Below are positions 8,246 through 16,649 of a DNA stretch of 64,000 nucleotides, in pieces (the stretch's first letter is position 1; each line of letters starts with the position of its first letter). Below the pieces are notes generated by a model. It did no database searches and was not told the DNA's origin. It was given only the letters and a program-made list of their open reading frames with translations. The stretch comes from Xenorhabdus anantnagensis (GTDB lineage: Bacteria; Pseudomonadota; Gammaproteobacteria; Enterobacterales; Enterobacteriaceae). Position numbers and translations under genes: made by a program. The stretch covers positions 37,651-101,650 of the forward strand of contig NZ_JAQRFN010000014.1 in assembly GCF_028598555.1 (NCBI RefSeq), given 5' to 3'.

Positions 8246-8360
8246 GGTCATGACTCCAATAGTTAGATCACCCTACAAAATAGTATTTACGTTCGATGAA
8301 ACTCCCTACCACCTTGTCGTGTATCTCTTCTGATTTGGAATAGCCAATCGTCTTCGGGGT
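8246..8360 (-). mobile_element. IS1-family remnant: right inverted repeat plus last codons of InsB
   Basis: On the minus strand PKTIGYSKSEEIHDKVVGSF continues into IERKYYFVG and ends at TGA (8268-8270), which is the C-terminus of IS1 InsB. Immediately beyond, 8246-8268 (GGTCATGACTCCAATAGTTAGAT) matches the IS1 right inverted repeat. Homology is lost upstream of about 8355. Orientation is the same as the fragment at 3853-4236. Confidence 0.82.
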
Positions 8361-8458
8361 TTGGGGAGCAAAGAACCCCAAGCTGTATATGAAAACATGA
8401 TCTTAGTAGCAAACGATGACGCGGTATTAACCCAGCTTGTTAATTTTTCTGAGTATTT

Positions 8459-8482
8459 ATTCAGTAATAGATTCAGTAATAG
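8459..8482. repeat. 12-bp tandem duplication
   Basis: ATTCAGTAATAG occurs twice in tandem (8459-8470 and 8471-8482), 27 bp beyond the 3' end of glnG. The surrounding 8361-8509 contains no gene. A weak hairpin TTGGGG/CCCCAA lies near 8371-8391 without a T-tract, so no clear glnG terminator was found. Confidence 0.6.
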
Positions 8483-8509
8483 ATAATATGATGATTCACT
8501 GAATAACCG

Positions 8510-9982
8510 TTACAAACCCAATTCCTTCAATTTCCGCGTTATTGTATTCCTTCCCCAGCCCAGTAAGCGGGCAGCCTCTTGTTTATGCCCATTCGTATGC
8601 TCCAGCGCGCAATTAAGCAGAGTGCGTTCCAGCAATGGCAGGGCGTCAGAAAGGAGATCGGTTTTTCCCTCTTTCAAGGCATTTTCGGCCCATACAGCCA
8701 ATTGTTGTGACCAATGCTCTGTCGGTACAGAATGAGAAACAGGGGAATGGTCTTTCTGCTCTGCTACTTGCTTCTCAAGCAAATCAGCAGGCAAATCCTG
8801 TACCAGCACTTCTTTGCTGGCTGCCATCACGGTCAGCCAACGGCAGACATTTTCCAATTGGCGAACGTTTCCTGACCACGGTAAGCGCATCAAGGCAAGT
8901 TCGGTATCAGGATGCAGTACTTTGGTTTCAACACCCAGCTCTTTGGCGGTTTGTTGCAGAAAATGGGATGCCAGACGCGGGATATCTTCCACTCTGTCTC
9001 GCAAAGGCGGTAACTGAATACGAATCACATTCAGACGATGGTAGAGATCTTCCCTGAATTTACCTTCCGCAACGCGCTGCTCAAGATTCTGGTGAGTGGC
9101 GGCGATGATGCGGACATCAACTTTCACTGGTGCATAGCCCCCGACCCGATAAAATTGCCCTTCAGCCAGAACCCGCAGCAAGCGAGTTTGGATATCCAGC
9201 GGCATATCACCAATTTCATCCAAAAATAGCGAGCCGCCATTGGCTTGTTCAAAGCGACCGTGACGCACTTGATTTGCCCCTGTAAAAGCCCCTTTTTCGT
9301 GACCGAATAGTTCGGATTCAATCAAATCTTTCGGGATTGCAGCCATATTCAGGGCAATAAATGGCGTTGAAGCGCGTGGACTGTGGCGGTGAAGAGCATG
9401 GGCGACCAACTCTTTTCCCGTGCCGGATTCGCCATTGATTAACACGCTGATAGAGGAGCGGGAGAGTCGGCCGATAATCCGGTATAACTCCTGCATAGCG
9501 GGAGCTTCTCCGATCATATCTGAAACGGATACCGGCAACTGCGGATTGGAGGTTGATTGATGTTGTTCCCGATAGTGATTCAATGCTCGCTCAACCAGCG
9601 CCACAGTTTCATCAATATCGAAAGGCTTTGGCAGATAATCAAATGCGCCGTGTTGATAGGCACTGACAGCAGCATCGAGATCAGAATGAGCAGTCATAAT
9701 GATGACCGGAAGCTGTGGGTGGCTCTGTTTTATTTGGTTGAGCAGGCTTAGCCCATCCAATCCGGGCATGCGGATATCTGACAGAATAACTTCTGGGCTA
9801 CTCTGTACTGTATCACCCTGTATTGTATTACCCTGTATTGTATTAGCCTGTGATAGCGCGACCAGAACGGCATCGGCATTTTCAAAACTGGTACACTCTA
9901 TCCCTGCGCCACTCAGCGCCCGTTCAAGTACCCAGCGGATAGAACTGTCATCATCAACGATCCAGACTTTTCCTCGTTGCAT
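8510..9982 (-). CDS. glnG: nitrogen regulation response regulator NtrC (NR-I)
   Basis: Sigma-54 activator that turns on glnA and other nitrogen genes when phosphorylated by NtrB. From ATG 9982 the N-terminus is MQRGKVWIVDDDSSIRWVLE, as in E. coli; the in-frame ATG 6 nt upstream is too close to the AGAGG site. Domains: receiver (LSDIRMPG, phospho-Asp at 69), central AAA+ with Walker A GESGTGKE and the sigma-54 contact loop GAFTGA, and a Fis-type helix-turn-helix at the C-terminus (QEAARLLGWGRNTITRKL). The phospho-Asp is Asp54 in E. coli; here 15 extra residues, a repeated NTIQG motif, precede it. The gene follows glnL by 24 bp. Confidence 0.96.
   Translation of the reverse strand: MQRGKVWIVDDDSSIRWVLERALSGAGIECTSFENADAVLVALSQANTIQGNTIQGDTVQSSPEVILSDIRMPGLDGLSLLNQIKQSHPQLPVIIMTAHSDLDAAVSAYQHGAFDYLPKPFDIDETVALVERALNHYREQHQSTSNPQLPVSVSDMIGEAPAMQELYRIIGRLSRSSISVLINGESGTGKELVAHALHRHSPRASTPFIALNMAAIPKDLIESELFGHEKGAFTGANQVRHGRFEQANGGSLFLDEIGDMPLDIQTRLLRVLAEGQFYRVGGYAPVKVDVRIIAATHQNLEQRVAEGKFREDLYHRLNVIRIQLPPLRDRVEDIPRLASHFLQQTAKELGVETKVLHPDTELALMRLPWSGNVRQLENVCRWLTVMAASKEVLVQDLPADLLEKQVAEQKDHSPVSHSVPTEHWSQQLAVWAENALKEGKTDLLSDALPLLERTLLNCALEHTNGHKQEAARLLGWGRNTITRKLKELGL
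9806..9850 (-). repeat. 15-bp minisatellite inside glnG, three units
   Basis: Three contiguous units on the plus strand: TACTGTATCACCCTG, TATTGTATTACCCTG, TATTGTATTAGCCTG. They encode NTIQG-NTIQG-DTVQ between helix 2 and the phosphorylation strand of the NtrC receiver domain. The 45 bp account exactly for the 15-residue excess over E. coli NtrC in this region. Confidence 0.9.
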
Positions 9983-10006
9983 AGTCATCCTCTACTTCTT
10001 GCTCGG

Positions 10007-11050
10007 TTATTTCTTAATAGGCAGGTAAATGGAAAACTCCGTATGCCCGGGCCAACTGGTAAATTCGATCTTGCCAGCATGTTGATCGACAAGATTACGT
10101 GCTATGGATAGCCCGAGTCCAGTTCCACCTTCATGCCCACTGACCATGGGATAAAAAAGCGTATCCTGAATATTGGGAGGAATACCCGGCCCATTATCCT
10201 CAATATCAATTCTGGCCGCTAAGCGGTAGCGTTCACCCTGTAAGGCAATCTGGAACGCGGTTCGCGTTCGCAGAGTGATAGTACCGCCTCTCCCCCCCAA
10301 TGCCTGTAAGGCGTTTCGGGTTATATTCAGTAAGATCTGCTCGATTTGATCAGGGTAATGGGACAGTTCAGGCAAGCTCGGATCATAATCTTTCAGCAGC
10401 GTGACATTTGTGGGCATTTCCAGAGAGACTAATTGATAGACCCGCTCGACCACATGGTGGATGCTCTGACGGGTTTGCGTTCCCGGATGCTGTGGTCCCA
10501 GTAATCGATCAACAAGGGCGCGTAGCCTGTCCGCCTGTTCAATGATGACTTGGGTATATTCCCGCAGGGATGGATCGGGCAGGGCTTTGGCAAGTAGCTG
10601 TGCCGCTCCGCGCAGTCCACCAAGGGGATTTTTGATTTCATGTGCCAGCCCCCGAACCAATTCCCGAGCAGCCGCCTGCTGTGCTTGTTGTATCTGCTCC
10701 TGGCTTAACCGGCGTTGACTGTCCATAGGCGCCAGTTCCAGCAGAATAGACTGCTCGGAAATCGGTTGGGCACTGAGCGACATCACATGAGAGTGATTAT
10801 TGATGACCAGAATGACTTCGTTATCAGTAAAACCATGGCCGTCAATCAAACTTGAGCGCATCAGCTCTGTATCCAGCGAGATATAACTAAATAAAACCGG
10901 AAGTGGAGTACCAAATAATTTATGGGTACTTTGCGCCAGAAGTTGCAGCGCAGAATGATTGGCATAGCGGATAATTAAATTGTTATCCAGCACCAATACG
11001 CTGTTTATCAGTGAATCGAGAACCTGTTCTGCGTTGGTAAAATCAGCCAT
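10007..11050 (-). CDS. glnL: nitrogen regulation sensor kinase/phosphatase NtrB (NR-II)
   Basis: 347 residues, collinear with E. coli GlnL. There is an N-terminal PAS domain ([20 protein letters not shown]), the H-box with the phosphorylated His ([20 protein letters not shown]), then N-box, G1 (DNGPGIP) and G2 ([10 protein letters not shown]) ATP-binding motifs, ending SIYLPIKK. It is a cytosolic partner of PII (GlnB) that phosphorylates or dephosphorylates NtrC. AGGAATTG precedes the ATG. An NtrC box just upstream suggests the same weak, NtrC-repressed internal promoter as in E. coli. Confidence 0.97.
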   Translation of the reverse strand: MADFTNAEQVLDSLINSVLVLDNNLIIRYANHSALQLLAQSTHKLFGTPLPVLFSYISLDTELMRSSLIDGHGFTDNEVILVINNHSHVMSLSAQPISEQSILLELAPMDSQRRLSQEQIQQAQQAAARELVRGLAHEIKNPLGGLRGAAQLLAKALPDPSLREYTQVIIEQADRLRALVDRLLGPQHPGTQTRQSIHHVVERVYQLVSLEMPTNVTLLKDYDPSLPELSHYPDQIEQILLNITRNALQALGGRGGTITLRTRTAFQIALQGERYRLAARIDIEDNGPGIPPNIQDTLFYPMVSGHEGGTGLGLSIARNLVDQHAGKIEFTSWPGHTEFSIYLPIKK

Positions 11051-11064
11051 TGCTATTCAATTCC

Positions 11065-11081
11065 TGCACTTTTTTGGTGCG
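11065..11081 (-). promoter_or_regulatory. NtrC binding site upstream of glnL
   Basis: TGCACTTTTTTGGTGCG fits the NtrC box TGCACYA-N3-TGGTGCA with two changes. It lies 14-30 nt before the glnL ATG, where NtrC represses the glnL promoter in E. coli. Confidence 0.7.
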
Positions 11082-11230
11082 TAGTAGTCTATTTAAGTTA
11101 TAACTTGATGAATTATTCTGCTAAATACGTGTTCTTCTTCTCATTTTGGGTTATTGGGAATATACACCATCATCGCGGGATTATTTGCATAAGATTGGTG
11201 CATAGAATTAGTGCACCTATTCGTGAAAAG

Positions 11231-11250
11231 AGCCCATCCAAAGATGGGCT
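11231..11250 (-). terminator. rho-independent terminator of glnA
   Basis: AGCCCATC (11231-11238) pairs with GATGGGCT (11243-11250) around 4 nt. On the minus strand it is followed by CTTTTC and on the plus strand by AAAAAG, so it can act on transcripts leaving glnA. Read-through would give the glnALG message. Confidence 0.8.
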
Positions 11251-11306
11251 AAAAAGTTTCACGGCAACAAAAAATAAATTCGGGATCTATTTGGTGATAA
11301 ACAGCA

Positions 11307-12716
11307 TTACACACTGTAATAGAGTTCAAATTCCAGAGGATGTGGCGTCATGTTGACACGCTCAATATCACCTTGCTGTAATTTGATATAAGCATCAATC
11401 GCATCATCAGTGAAAACACCACCGCGAGTCAGGAACTCACGATCTGCATCTAAGGCTGCCATTGCTTCTTCCAGAGAAGGAGCTACGGTTGGGATCTCCT
11501 GTGCTTCCTCAGCCGGCAGGTCATATAAATTCTTATCCATTGCATCACCGGGATGGATCTTGTTGATAATGCCATCCAAACCCGCCATCAACAGGGCAGA
11601 GAAAGCCAGATAAGGATTCGCTGCTGGATCAGGGAAACGGACTTCAATACGGCGGGCTTTTGCACTGGCTACAACCGGAATACGGATAGAGGCGGAGCGA
11701 TTGCGGGCAGAGTAAGCCAACATAACCGGCGCTTCAAAACCCGGCACCAACCGTTTGTATGAATTGGTGGTTGGGTTGGTAAAGGCATTCAGTGCACGAG
11801 CATGCTTGATGATGCCCCCGATATAGTACAGAGCCAGTTCAGACAGACCACCATACTTATCACCAGCGAATAGGTTCGAGCCATTTTTAGACAGTGACAT
11901 ATGGCAGTGCATGCCTGAACCGTTATCGCCCACCAGCGGTTTTGGCATGAATGTGGCGGTCTTGCCGAATTTATGGGCAACGTTATGAACCACATATTTA
12001 TAAATCTGGGTTTCATCTGCCTTTTTGGTCATTGTATTGAAGCGGGTAGCGACTTCATTTTGCCCGGCAGTGGCGACTTCATGGTGATGAGCTTCAACGA
12101 TCAGCCCCATTTTTTCCATTGTCAAACAAATGGCTGAACGTAGATCCTGAGAAGAGTCCACCGGAGGCACAGGAAAATAACCGCCTTTAACGCCCGGACG
12201 ATGGCCTTTATTACCATTTTCATAACGTGTACCACTGTTCCATGCTGCCTCAAGATCATCAATATGGTAATACGAGCCAGAGATAGAATTGCCGAAACGA
12301 ATATCATCAAATAGGAAAAACTCAGGTTCCGGCCCAAATAACACCGTATCTGCGATGTCACTTGCACGCAAGAAATCTTCTGCGCGTTTGGCGATGGAGC
12401 GAGGATCACGACCATAGCCTTGCATGGTGCCGGGTTCTAAAATATCGCAACGTATAATCAGAGTGGCATCATTAAAGAATGGATCAAGCATCGCAGTGCT
12501 TGGATCAGGCATTAACACCATATCGGACTCATTGATACCTTTCCATCCACCAATAGAGGATCCATCAAACATTTTGCCATCTTCAAAGAAGTCTTCATCA
12601 ATCTGGTGGGCTGGGATGGTGATATGTTGCTCTTTACCTTTGGTATCGGTAAAACGTAAGTCAATAAACTTCACCTGATGTTCTTCAATCATGGACAAAA
12701 CATGCTCAATGGACAT
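11307..12716 (-). CDS. glnA: glutamine synthetase, type I
   Basis: 469 residues, the length of the E. coli enzyme. It makes glutamine from glutamate, ammonia and ATP as a cytosolic dodecamer. Visible signatures are [17 protein letters not shown] near the N-terminus, the ATP-binding [18 protein letters not shown] segment, NRSASIRIP, and the adenylylation loop [10 protein letters not shown] with the target Tyr near residue 398. A clear AGGAGAG site precedes the ATG. It is the first gene of glnA-glnL-glnG, transcribed from a sigma-54 promoter with two upstream NtrC boxes. Confidence 0.98.
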   Translation of the reverse strand: MSIEHVLSMIEEHQVKFIDLRFTDTKGKEQHITIPAHQIDEDFFEDGKMFDGSSIGGWKGINESDMVLMPDPSTAMLDPFFNDATLIIRCDILEPGTMQGYGRDPRSIAKRAEDFLRASDIADTVLFGPEPEFFLFDDIRFGNSISGSYYHIDDLEAAWNSGTRYENGNKGHRPGVKGGYFPVPPVDSSQDLRSAICLTMEKMGLIVEAHHHEVATAGQNEVATRFNTMTKKADETQIYKYVVHNVAHKFGKTATFMPKPLVGDNGSGMHCHMSLSKNGSNLFAGDKYGGLSELALYYIGGIIKHARALNAFTNPTTNSYKRLVPGFEAPVMLAYSARNRSASIRIPVVASAKARRIEVRFPDPAANPYLAFSALLMAGLDGIINKIHPGDAMDKNLYDLPAEEAQEIPTVAPSLEEAMAALDADREFLTRGGVFTDDAIDAYIKLQQGDIERVNMTPHPLEFELYYSV

Positions 12717-12833
12717 ACTGAACTCTCCTGGGTTACGTCAGCCTGATAGAACGATGCAAGAAGGATGTCGTTTTATCTTAAGGGGGCATTTCTAGACGAT
12801 CAATTTTTATAAAACCGGTATTGCAAAGAGAAA

Positions 12834-12850
12834 TGCGAAAAGTGTGCCAA
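12834..12850 (-). promoter_or_regulatory. sigma-54 promoter of glnA (glnAp2 equivalent)
   Basis: On the minus strand TTGGCACACTTTTCGCA keeps the -24 GG and -12 GC of sigma-54 promoters and closely resembles E. coli glnAp2. The predicted transcript start is about 12822, roughly 105 nt before the glnA ATG. Confidence 0.85.
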
Positions 12851-12933
12851 CATTAACAAATCATTTAATAACAATATGTTGATATTTAGCGACTAAAAAA
12901 TCATGGGGAAAGAGGATAGTTTTTAAATATACC

Positions 12934-12950
12934 TGCCCCATATTGGGGAA
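12934..12950. promoter_or_regulatory. NtrC enhancer box, proximal to glnA
   Basis: TGCCCCATATTGGGGAA is a dyad resembling TGCACYA-N3-TGGTGCA with three changes. Its centre is exactly 32 bp from the next box, the spacing of the two strong E. coli glnA enhancer sites. Confidence 0.65.
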
Positions 12951-12965
12951 TGGTGCGAATAGAGT

Positions 12966-12982
12966 TGCACTATAATGATGCA
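12966..12982. promoter_or_regulatory. NtrC enhancer box, distal to glnA
   Basis: TGCACTATAATGATGCA matches the NtrC consensus with one change. It lies about 150 bp upstream of the predicted sigma-54 transcript start and pairs with the box at 12934-12950. Confidence 0.8.
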
Positions 12983-13030
12983 AATGAGTGTTTAATCAAT
13001 ATGTAAGTTTAATCAATGTATGTAAGCAAT

Positions 13031-13072
13031 AAGGCGCAATCTGTCACATAACATCAACATTGATTGCGCCTT
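13031..13072. terminator. inverted repeat with 11-bp stem at the island edge
   Basis: AAGGCGCAATC (13031-13041) pairs perfectly with GATTGCGCCTT (13062-13072) around 20 nt. It lies 46 bp beyond the stop of the RCC1-like gene and probably ends the leftward transcript of the island before it reaches the glnA enhancers. The T-tract is poor on both strands. Confidence 0.55.
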
Positions 13073-13117
13073 CTGATTTAGAGTGAACTGATTATTATTC
13101 TGGTCTCAGATATCATC

Positions 13118-14878
13118 TTAATCCATATAATAGGTCAGCTTACCATCGAACAGAGCTTGTACTTTACTGCTATCACCACCACCGTCAGAACTACCCCAGG
13201 TATAAACTTTGTTATCTGCTGTCAGAGCAAGAAATGCTGTCCCTGTCCCGTAGATCGCTCTTACATTATGCATGTCAGGTTGAGATATTGAAAAATGTTT
13301 ACCAAAGTCAGTATTTTCCCACGTTACTACGGAACCATTTTTTCTCAATGCCGCACATGCATTAGCTGCGCATGTTATTTGAACTGCATCTGTGAGGCCT
13401 GAAAACTCGCTGTTCAGTATAGCGCCAGTTCCATAGTTAAATATTGAGCTATGTGGGCTATTATACTCTAATACAAGGAATTTTTCTCTAGTGTTTGATA
13501 TATCTACTGCATGATTTATTTTGTCAGTGTCGTAAGTGCCATCAGGATTCTTTCCGGCGGTTATTAGACCACCCCAACCATACACTGTACCATTATGGTG
13601 AATTGCCATATGACCCAACGGTAACTCAACGTCACTTGGTGGTGGTGAACGGTAACCACTTCCTGCGGCTTGTATAAAATCTTGATATGGGGGGTTAAAA
13701 TCGCTGAACATGTCCGGATCACCCCAATTAGAAATACTACCGCCTTCGTCTATAACGGTGAAACCCCTTGGCATTGATGTAATGTTCCGTGGGCATTGAA
13801 TATAAGAATAAGGCGGTTCGAGATTCCATCCTGCTCCTGACTTACCCCACCAACTTTGTAGCGTGCCGGAATTATATATAGTACAAGCAAAACTATTTCC
13901 GACAAAAATATTCTTCCCATTTCCAAGAGAAGGATAAGTACCATTAATGGCTCCCCAAGCCACTATCTGTGAATTATCTTTCGAGATAGCAAAAAAGCTA
14001 TTTCCACCGGCTCCTATATCATCAAAGGAACCGGTAGGGGCAGGACTACCGTTAGTCCATAATGTTGAATGCACAGTAAGTCCAGCATAAGAATGGCCAT
14101 TTGTGGTAATGGTCTTAATGCCAGATTGAGTATAGGAATTACCGAAGCTCCCTCCCCAACCAACCATGGTGTTGTCATTGAGTAATACAGCAAAAGCAGA
14201 GGAATATTGAGTCTCCATTGAATCGTTAAAAGCTCCTTTTGGAAAACCTAACGTACCACCATTACCAAACACATTGATTGGGTTTATTGTGAGCTTGTTA
14301 CCATGTTTGTCTTTAACTGAAATGGGAAGCCACGGAGCAGTATCATAGAAAAATGGGGCAGTATTTGGAAAAGGAAGGCAGAAAGGTGATGTGCCGCCAA
14401 CATATTCCCATGTTACTGAAAGTGAATTACCTTCTTTATCCCAAGCGGTCAGGCGCTGGGGTGCTTTAAGCCCATTAGCCACAGCAAGATCAGCATAACG
14501 AGCACCCATAACGATAAAGGGCTCTTTGTCTGCTGGCTTAGGAGGTGCACCGTTGATAACTTTTATGCTAGTTGTGGGAGATTTTAGTTCATTAAAATGT
14601 ACATCTTCTTCGATATAACTAACAGTATTTTCGCCAACTTGAACGTTATTTTTGGGAACCTTAATTGTGAAATAAGATAACCCCAAATCAGATTCAGTTA
14701 ATTGATAAGGAGTACTTTTATAATTATTGAACAGAACAGTCAATTTATCATATACAGAGGCATTTGGATATTTATCTATTTCAACAATAATATCATCGCC
14801 AATACTTTTCAGATCCAAAGTACCTTTCTTGGCTTGCGGTAATCTTGGTGGGGTTAGTTTATTATCTATATTAAGCAT
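13118..14878 (-). CDS. Ig-like plus RCC1-like propeller protein, unknown function
   Basis: 586 residues, no signal peptide or membrane segment. The N-terminus carries LPQAKKGTLDLKSIGDDIIV, shared with the frameshifted ORF at 28269-28719. Residues about 60-190 look beta-rich and Ig-like (GARYADLAVANGLKAPQRLT, then WEYVGG). From about residue 230 to the end come seven divergent RCC1-type repeats of the form FAxLxxxGxVxxWG: MVGWGG, IVAWGA, LQSWWG, ISNWGD, VYGWGG, VVTWEN, VYTWGS. Together they could form a seven-bladed propeller. It is the last gene of a leftward run of Ig-like paralogues behind an invasin. RCC1 folds bind proteins or chromatin in eukaryotes and occur in bacterial effectors; a host-directed role is only an inference. 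Confidence 0.75.
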   Translation of the reverse strand: MLNIDNKLTPPRLPQAKKGTLDLKSIGDDIIVEIDKYPNASVYDKLTVLFNNYKSTPYQLTESDLGLSYFTIKVPKNNVQVGENTVSYIEEDVHFNELKSPTTSIKVINGAPPKPADKEPFIVMGARYADLAVANGLKAPQRLTAWDKEGNSLSVTWEYVGGTSPFCLPFPNTAPFFYDTAPWLPISVKDKHGNKLTINPINVFGNGGTLGFPKGAFNDSMETQYSSAFAVLLNDNTMVGWGGSFGNSYTQSGIKTITTNGHSYAGLTVHSTLWTNGSPAPTGSFDDIGAGGNSFFAISKDNSQIVAWGAINGTYPSLGNGKNIFVGNSFACTIYNSGTLQSWWGKSGAGWNLEPPYSYIQCPRNITSMPRGFTVIDEGGSISNWGDPDMFSDFNPPYQDFIQAAGSGYRSPPPSDVELPLGHMAIHHNGTVYGWGGLITAGKNPDGTYDTDKINHAVDISNTREKFLVLEYNSPHSSIFNYGTGAILNSEFSGLTDAVQITCAANACAALRKNGSVVTWENTDFGKHFSISQPDMHNVRAIYGTGTAFLALTADNKVYTWGSSDGGGDSSKVQALFDGKLTYYMD

Positions 14879-15042
14879 AATTTTCTCTCTTATAATAAAT
14901 TTATAATTTATTGATAATGTTTTAACTAAGTTGTTTTAATCTTTTGTTGTACATAAAAATTCTCAATAATCTATTATAGATACATGTGTATGTTTGAATA
15001 TTTACTCACATCTATATTTGCACTACTTGTAATGTTAAACAT
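14879..15042. other. A+T-rich spacer
   Basis: No gene seen between two island genes. It probably carries the promoter of the RCC1-like gene, but none is clear. Confidence 0.4.
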
Positions 15043-16620
15043 CTAATCATAATCTGGGCAGTCATTTGCTCCGTTAGGAGCTGTATCTATTCCTCCTGTC
15101 CATACCTTCGAGTGACCGTTTTCTGTTTGATAACTAAATTGAATCAGACCTGCATCGCAATTTGTAAATTGATGGCAGCCTGCAACATCGTCTTTAGAAA
15201 TACCTATAATAAGAGTTGCCGTTTTGCCATCACCACCAGGATCAGGTTGAGTGGGTATTTGTTGTTTTTTAGGGAAAGACTTCGTTATAGTTCTAGGATT
15301 TGATTTTATATGTAGTTTTAGTGTTACTTCACTGCCTAATTGTGGTTTTGTTTTATCAGTTATGTCATTAGTTACTTTAATTGCAACAAATAATGCTTCA
15401 CTACCTGAATTATTTTTGTAATTAGATATCGCATGACAATTAATAATATTGTGTGGAGTGATGTTATTACAATCATCAGGATCTGCTTCTTGTATGATAT
15501 TATTTTGATCACTATATCCAAAGCTGGAGTAAACTACACATTTATCATAATAAACTGGTTTAGGCCATGACTCTCCTGTATATGTTAGTGTCAATGGTTT
15601 TGAATACAATGTTGTTCCATTAACGGGAACAACGAGGTAGCTAAATTGACAAGATGTTCCTACAGTGTCATCGAACATGTGATAAGGTAATGAAATGGAG
15701 TATTTACCAAGCTCTACTTCTCCAACAATAGAATCAAATAGTGTCTTCTTATTATTAATGCAAAATATCATTACGTCACCATTTTGTGCACCAGGATAAG
15801 GCTGAATATCGACCAAGAAACTGGATTCTGCATGTGTAGTTAATTCTCCACCATTCTCAAATCCAGCAATTTTAGGTGCAGATAAGTAATCATCTGGGTT
15901 CTTAGGAGAATTATCAATAATGTTCAAAGTGCTTTCAGCAGGGATTTCATCAACAACATCAAATACCTGCGTGTATAAATCAATATCTACTGGTTGCATT
16001 TCTTTTGCATAAATATAAAAAATCAAACGCCCCTGATTATCTGTAGACAATAAAATACCTTCTCCAAAAGGGTTTTTTTTGATAGTTACTCTTGTAAGAT
16101 TATCAAATTCATATATCTTAACTTTTTCTAAGTTTTCTGGTGCTGCTGCGGATATAAATGCAAATAGATGAGATATAGGGGCATCTTGTTTATCTTTGAT
16201 TATCGCCATAGCTCTAGTTCGTGATTTGCCTCCATTTCCATTTGGTGGATTATTGGGTTGGGTAGGTACTTCTAAGTAATTTTGGTCATAATAAACTTTT
16301 AAAGTGTCAGTATTTAAAGTTCTTGCACTATAAATAAAATTTCTCGATGGAAAGGTTATGCTACTTGATACAGCGAGCGTAAACTGGACATATGCATTAT
16401 TACTTATATCTGAATCCACCTCTAAAATAAGAGTAAACATCCTAGGGTTGTCATAATGAGATGATTTTTCTAATAATTTTATATACTTTCTTTTTGTCAG
16501 GTAAATATCTGTGCCAGGAGGAATTGGATCATCTGATTTTAAAGTCACATCGAGCACTAATCTTTGCCCTATGATAACACTTGAACCGGAAATAATAGAA
16601 GGAACGATATCATTATTCAT
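15043..16620 (-). CDS. tandem Ig-like paralogue 1 (525 residues), unknown function
   Basis: Member of a five-copy local family. Like its sisters it has an N-terminal beta-rich region (IIGQRLVLDVTLKSDDP), a Big_1-like Ig module (AMAIIKDKQDAPISHLFAFI, ending with GRLIFYIYAKE), a middle domain, the conserved KCVVYSSFGY block, and a terminal motif FSYQ-(x)n-SKVWTGGID. It differs in having a Cys-rich C-terminal part (CNN, NCHA, GCHQFTNCDAG, NDCPDYD), suggesting disulfides and therefore life outside the cytoplasm, yet no signal peptide is visible. GAGG precedes the ATG. It is the most divergent copy. Confidence 0.7.
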   Translation of the reverse strand: MNNDIVPSIISGSSVIIGQRLVLDVTLKSDDPIPPGTDIYLTKRKYIKLLEKSSHYDNPRMFTLILEVDSDISNNAYVQFTLAVSSSITFPSRNFIYSARTLNTDTLKVYYDQNYLEVPTQPNNPPNGNGGKSRTRAMAIIKDKQDAPISHLFAFISAAAPENLEKVKIYEFDNLTRVTIKKNPFGEGILLSTDNQGRLIFYIYAKEMQPVDIDLYTQVFDVVDEIPAESTLNIIDNSPKNPDDYLSAPKIAGFENGGELTTHAESSFLVDIQPYPGAQNGDVMIFCINNKKTLFDSIVGEVELGKYSISLPYHMFDDTVGTSCQFSYLVVPVNGTTLYSKPLTLTYTGESWPKPVYYDKCVVYSSFGYSDQNNIIQEADPDDCNNITPHNIINCHAISNYKNNSGSEALFVAIKVTNDITDKTKPQLGSEVTLKLHIKSNPRTITKSFPKKQQIPTQPDPGGDGKTATLIIGISKDDVAGCHQFTNCDAGLIQFSYQTENGHSKVWTGGIDTAPNGANDCPDYD

Positions 16621-16649
16621 TATATTGCCTCATTTTTTAAGTAGTGTTT

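Noticed and set aside
8079..8333. 84-codon ORF after the exporter as a second peptide gene
   Set aside because: It runs across the IS1 right end and opposite InsB codons, so it is chance coding.
11197..11217. GGTGCA-N9-TGCACC dyad between glnA and glnL as an NtrC site
   Set aside because: The arms are in the opposite order to the NtrC box (TGCAC...GTGCA) and the spacing is wrong; the site at 11065-11081 fits instead.
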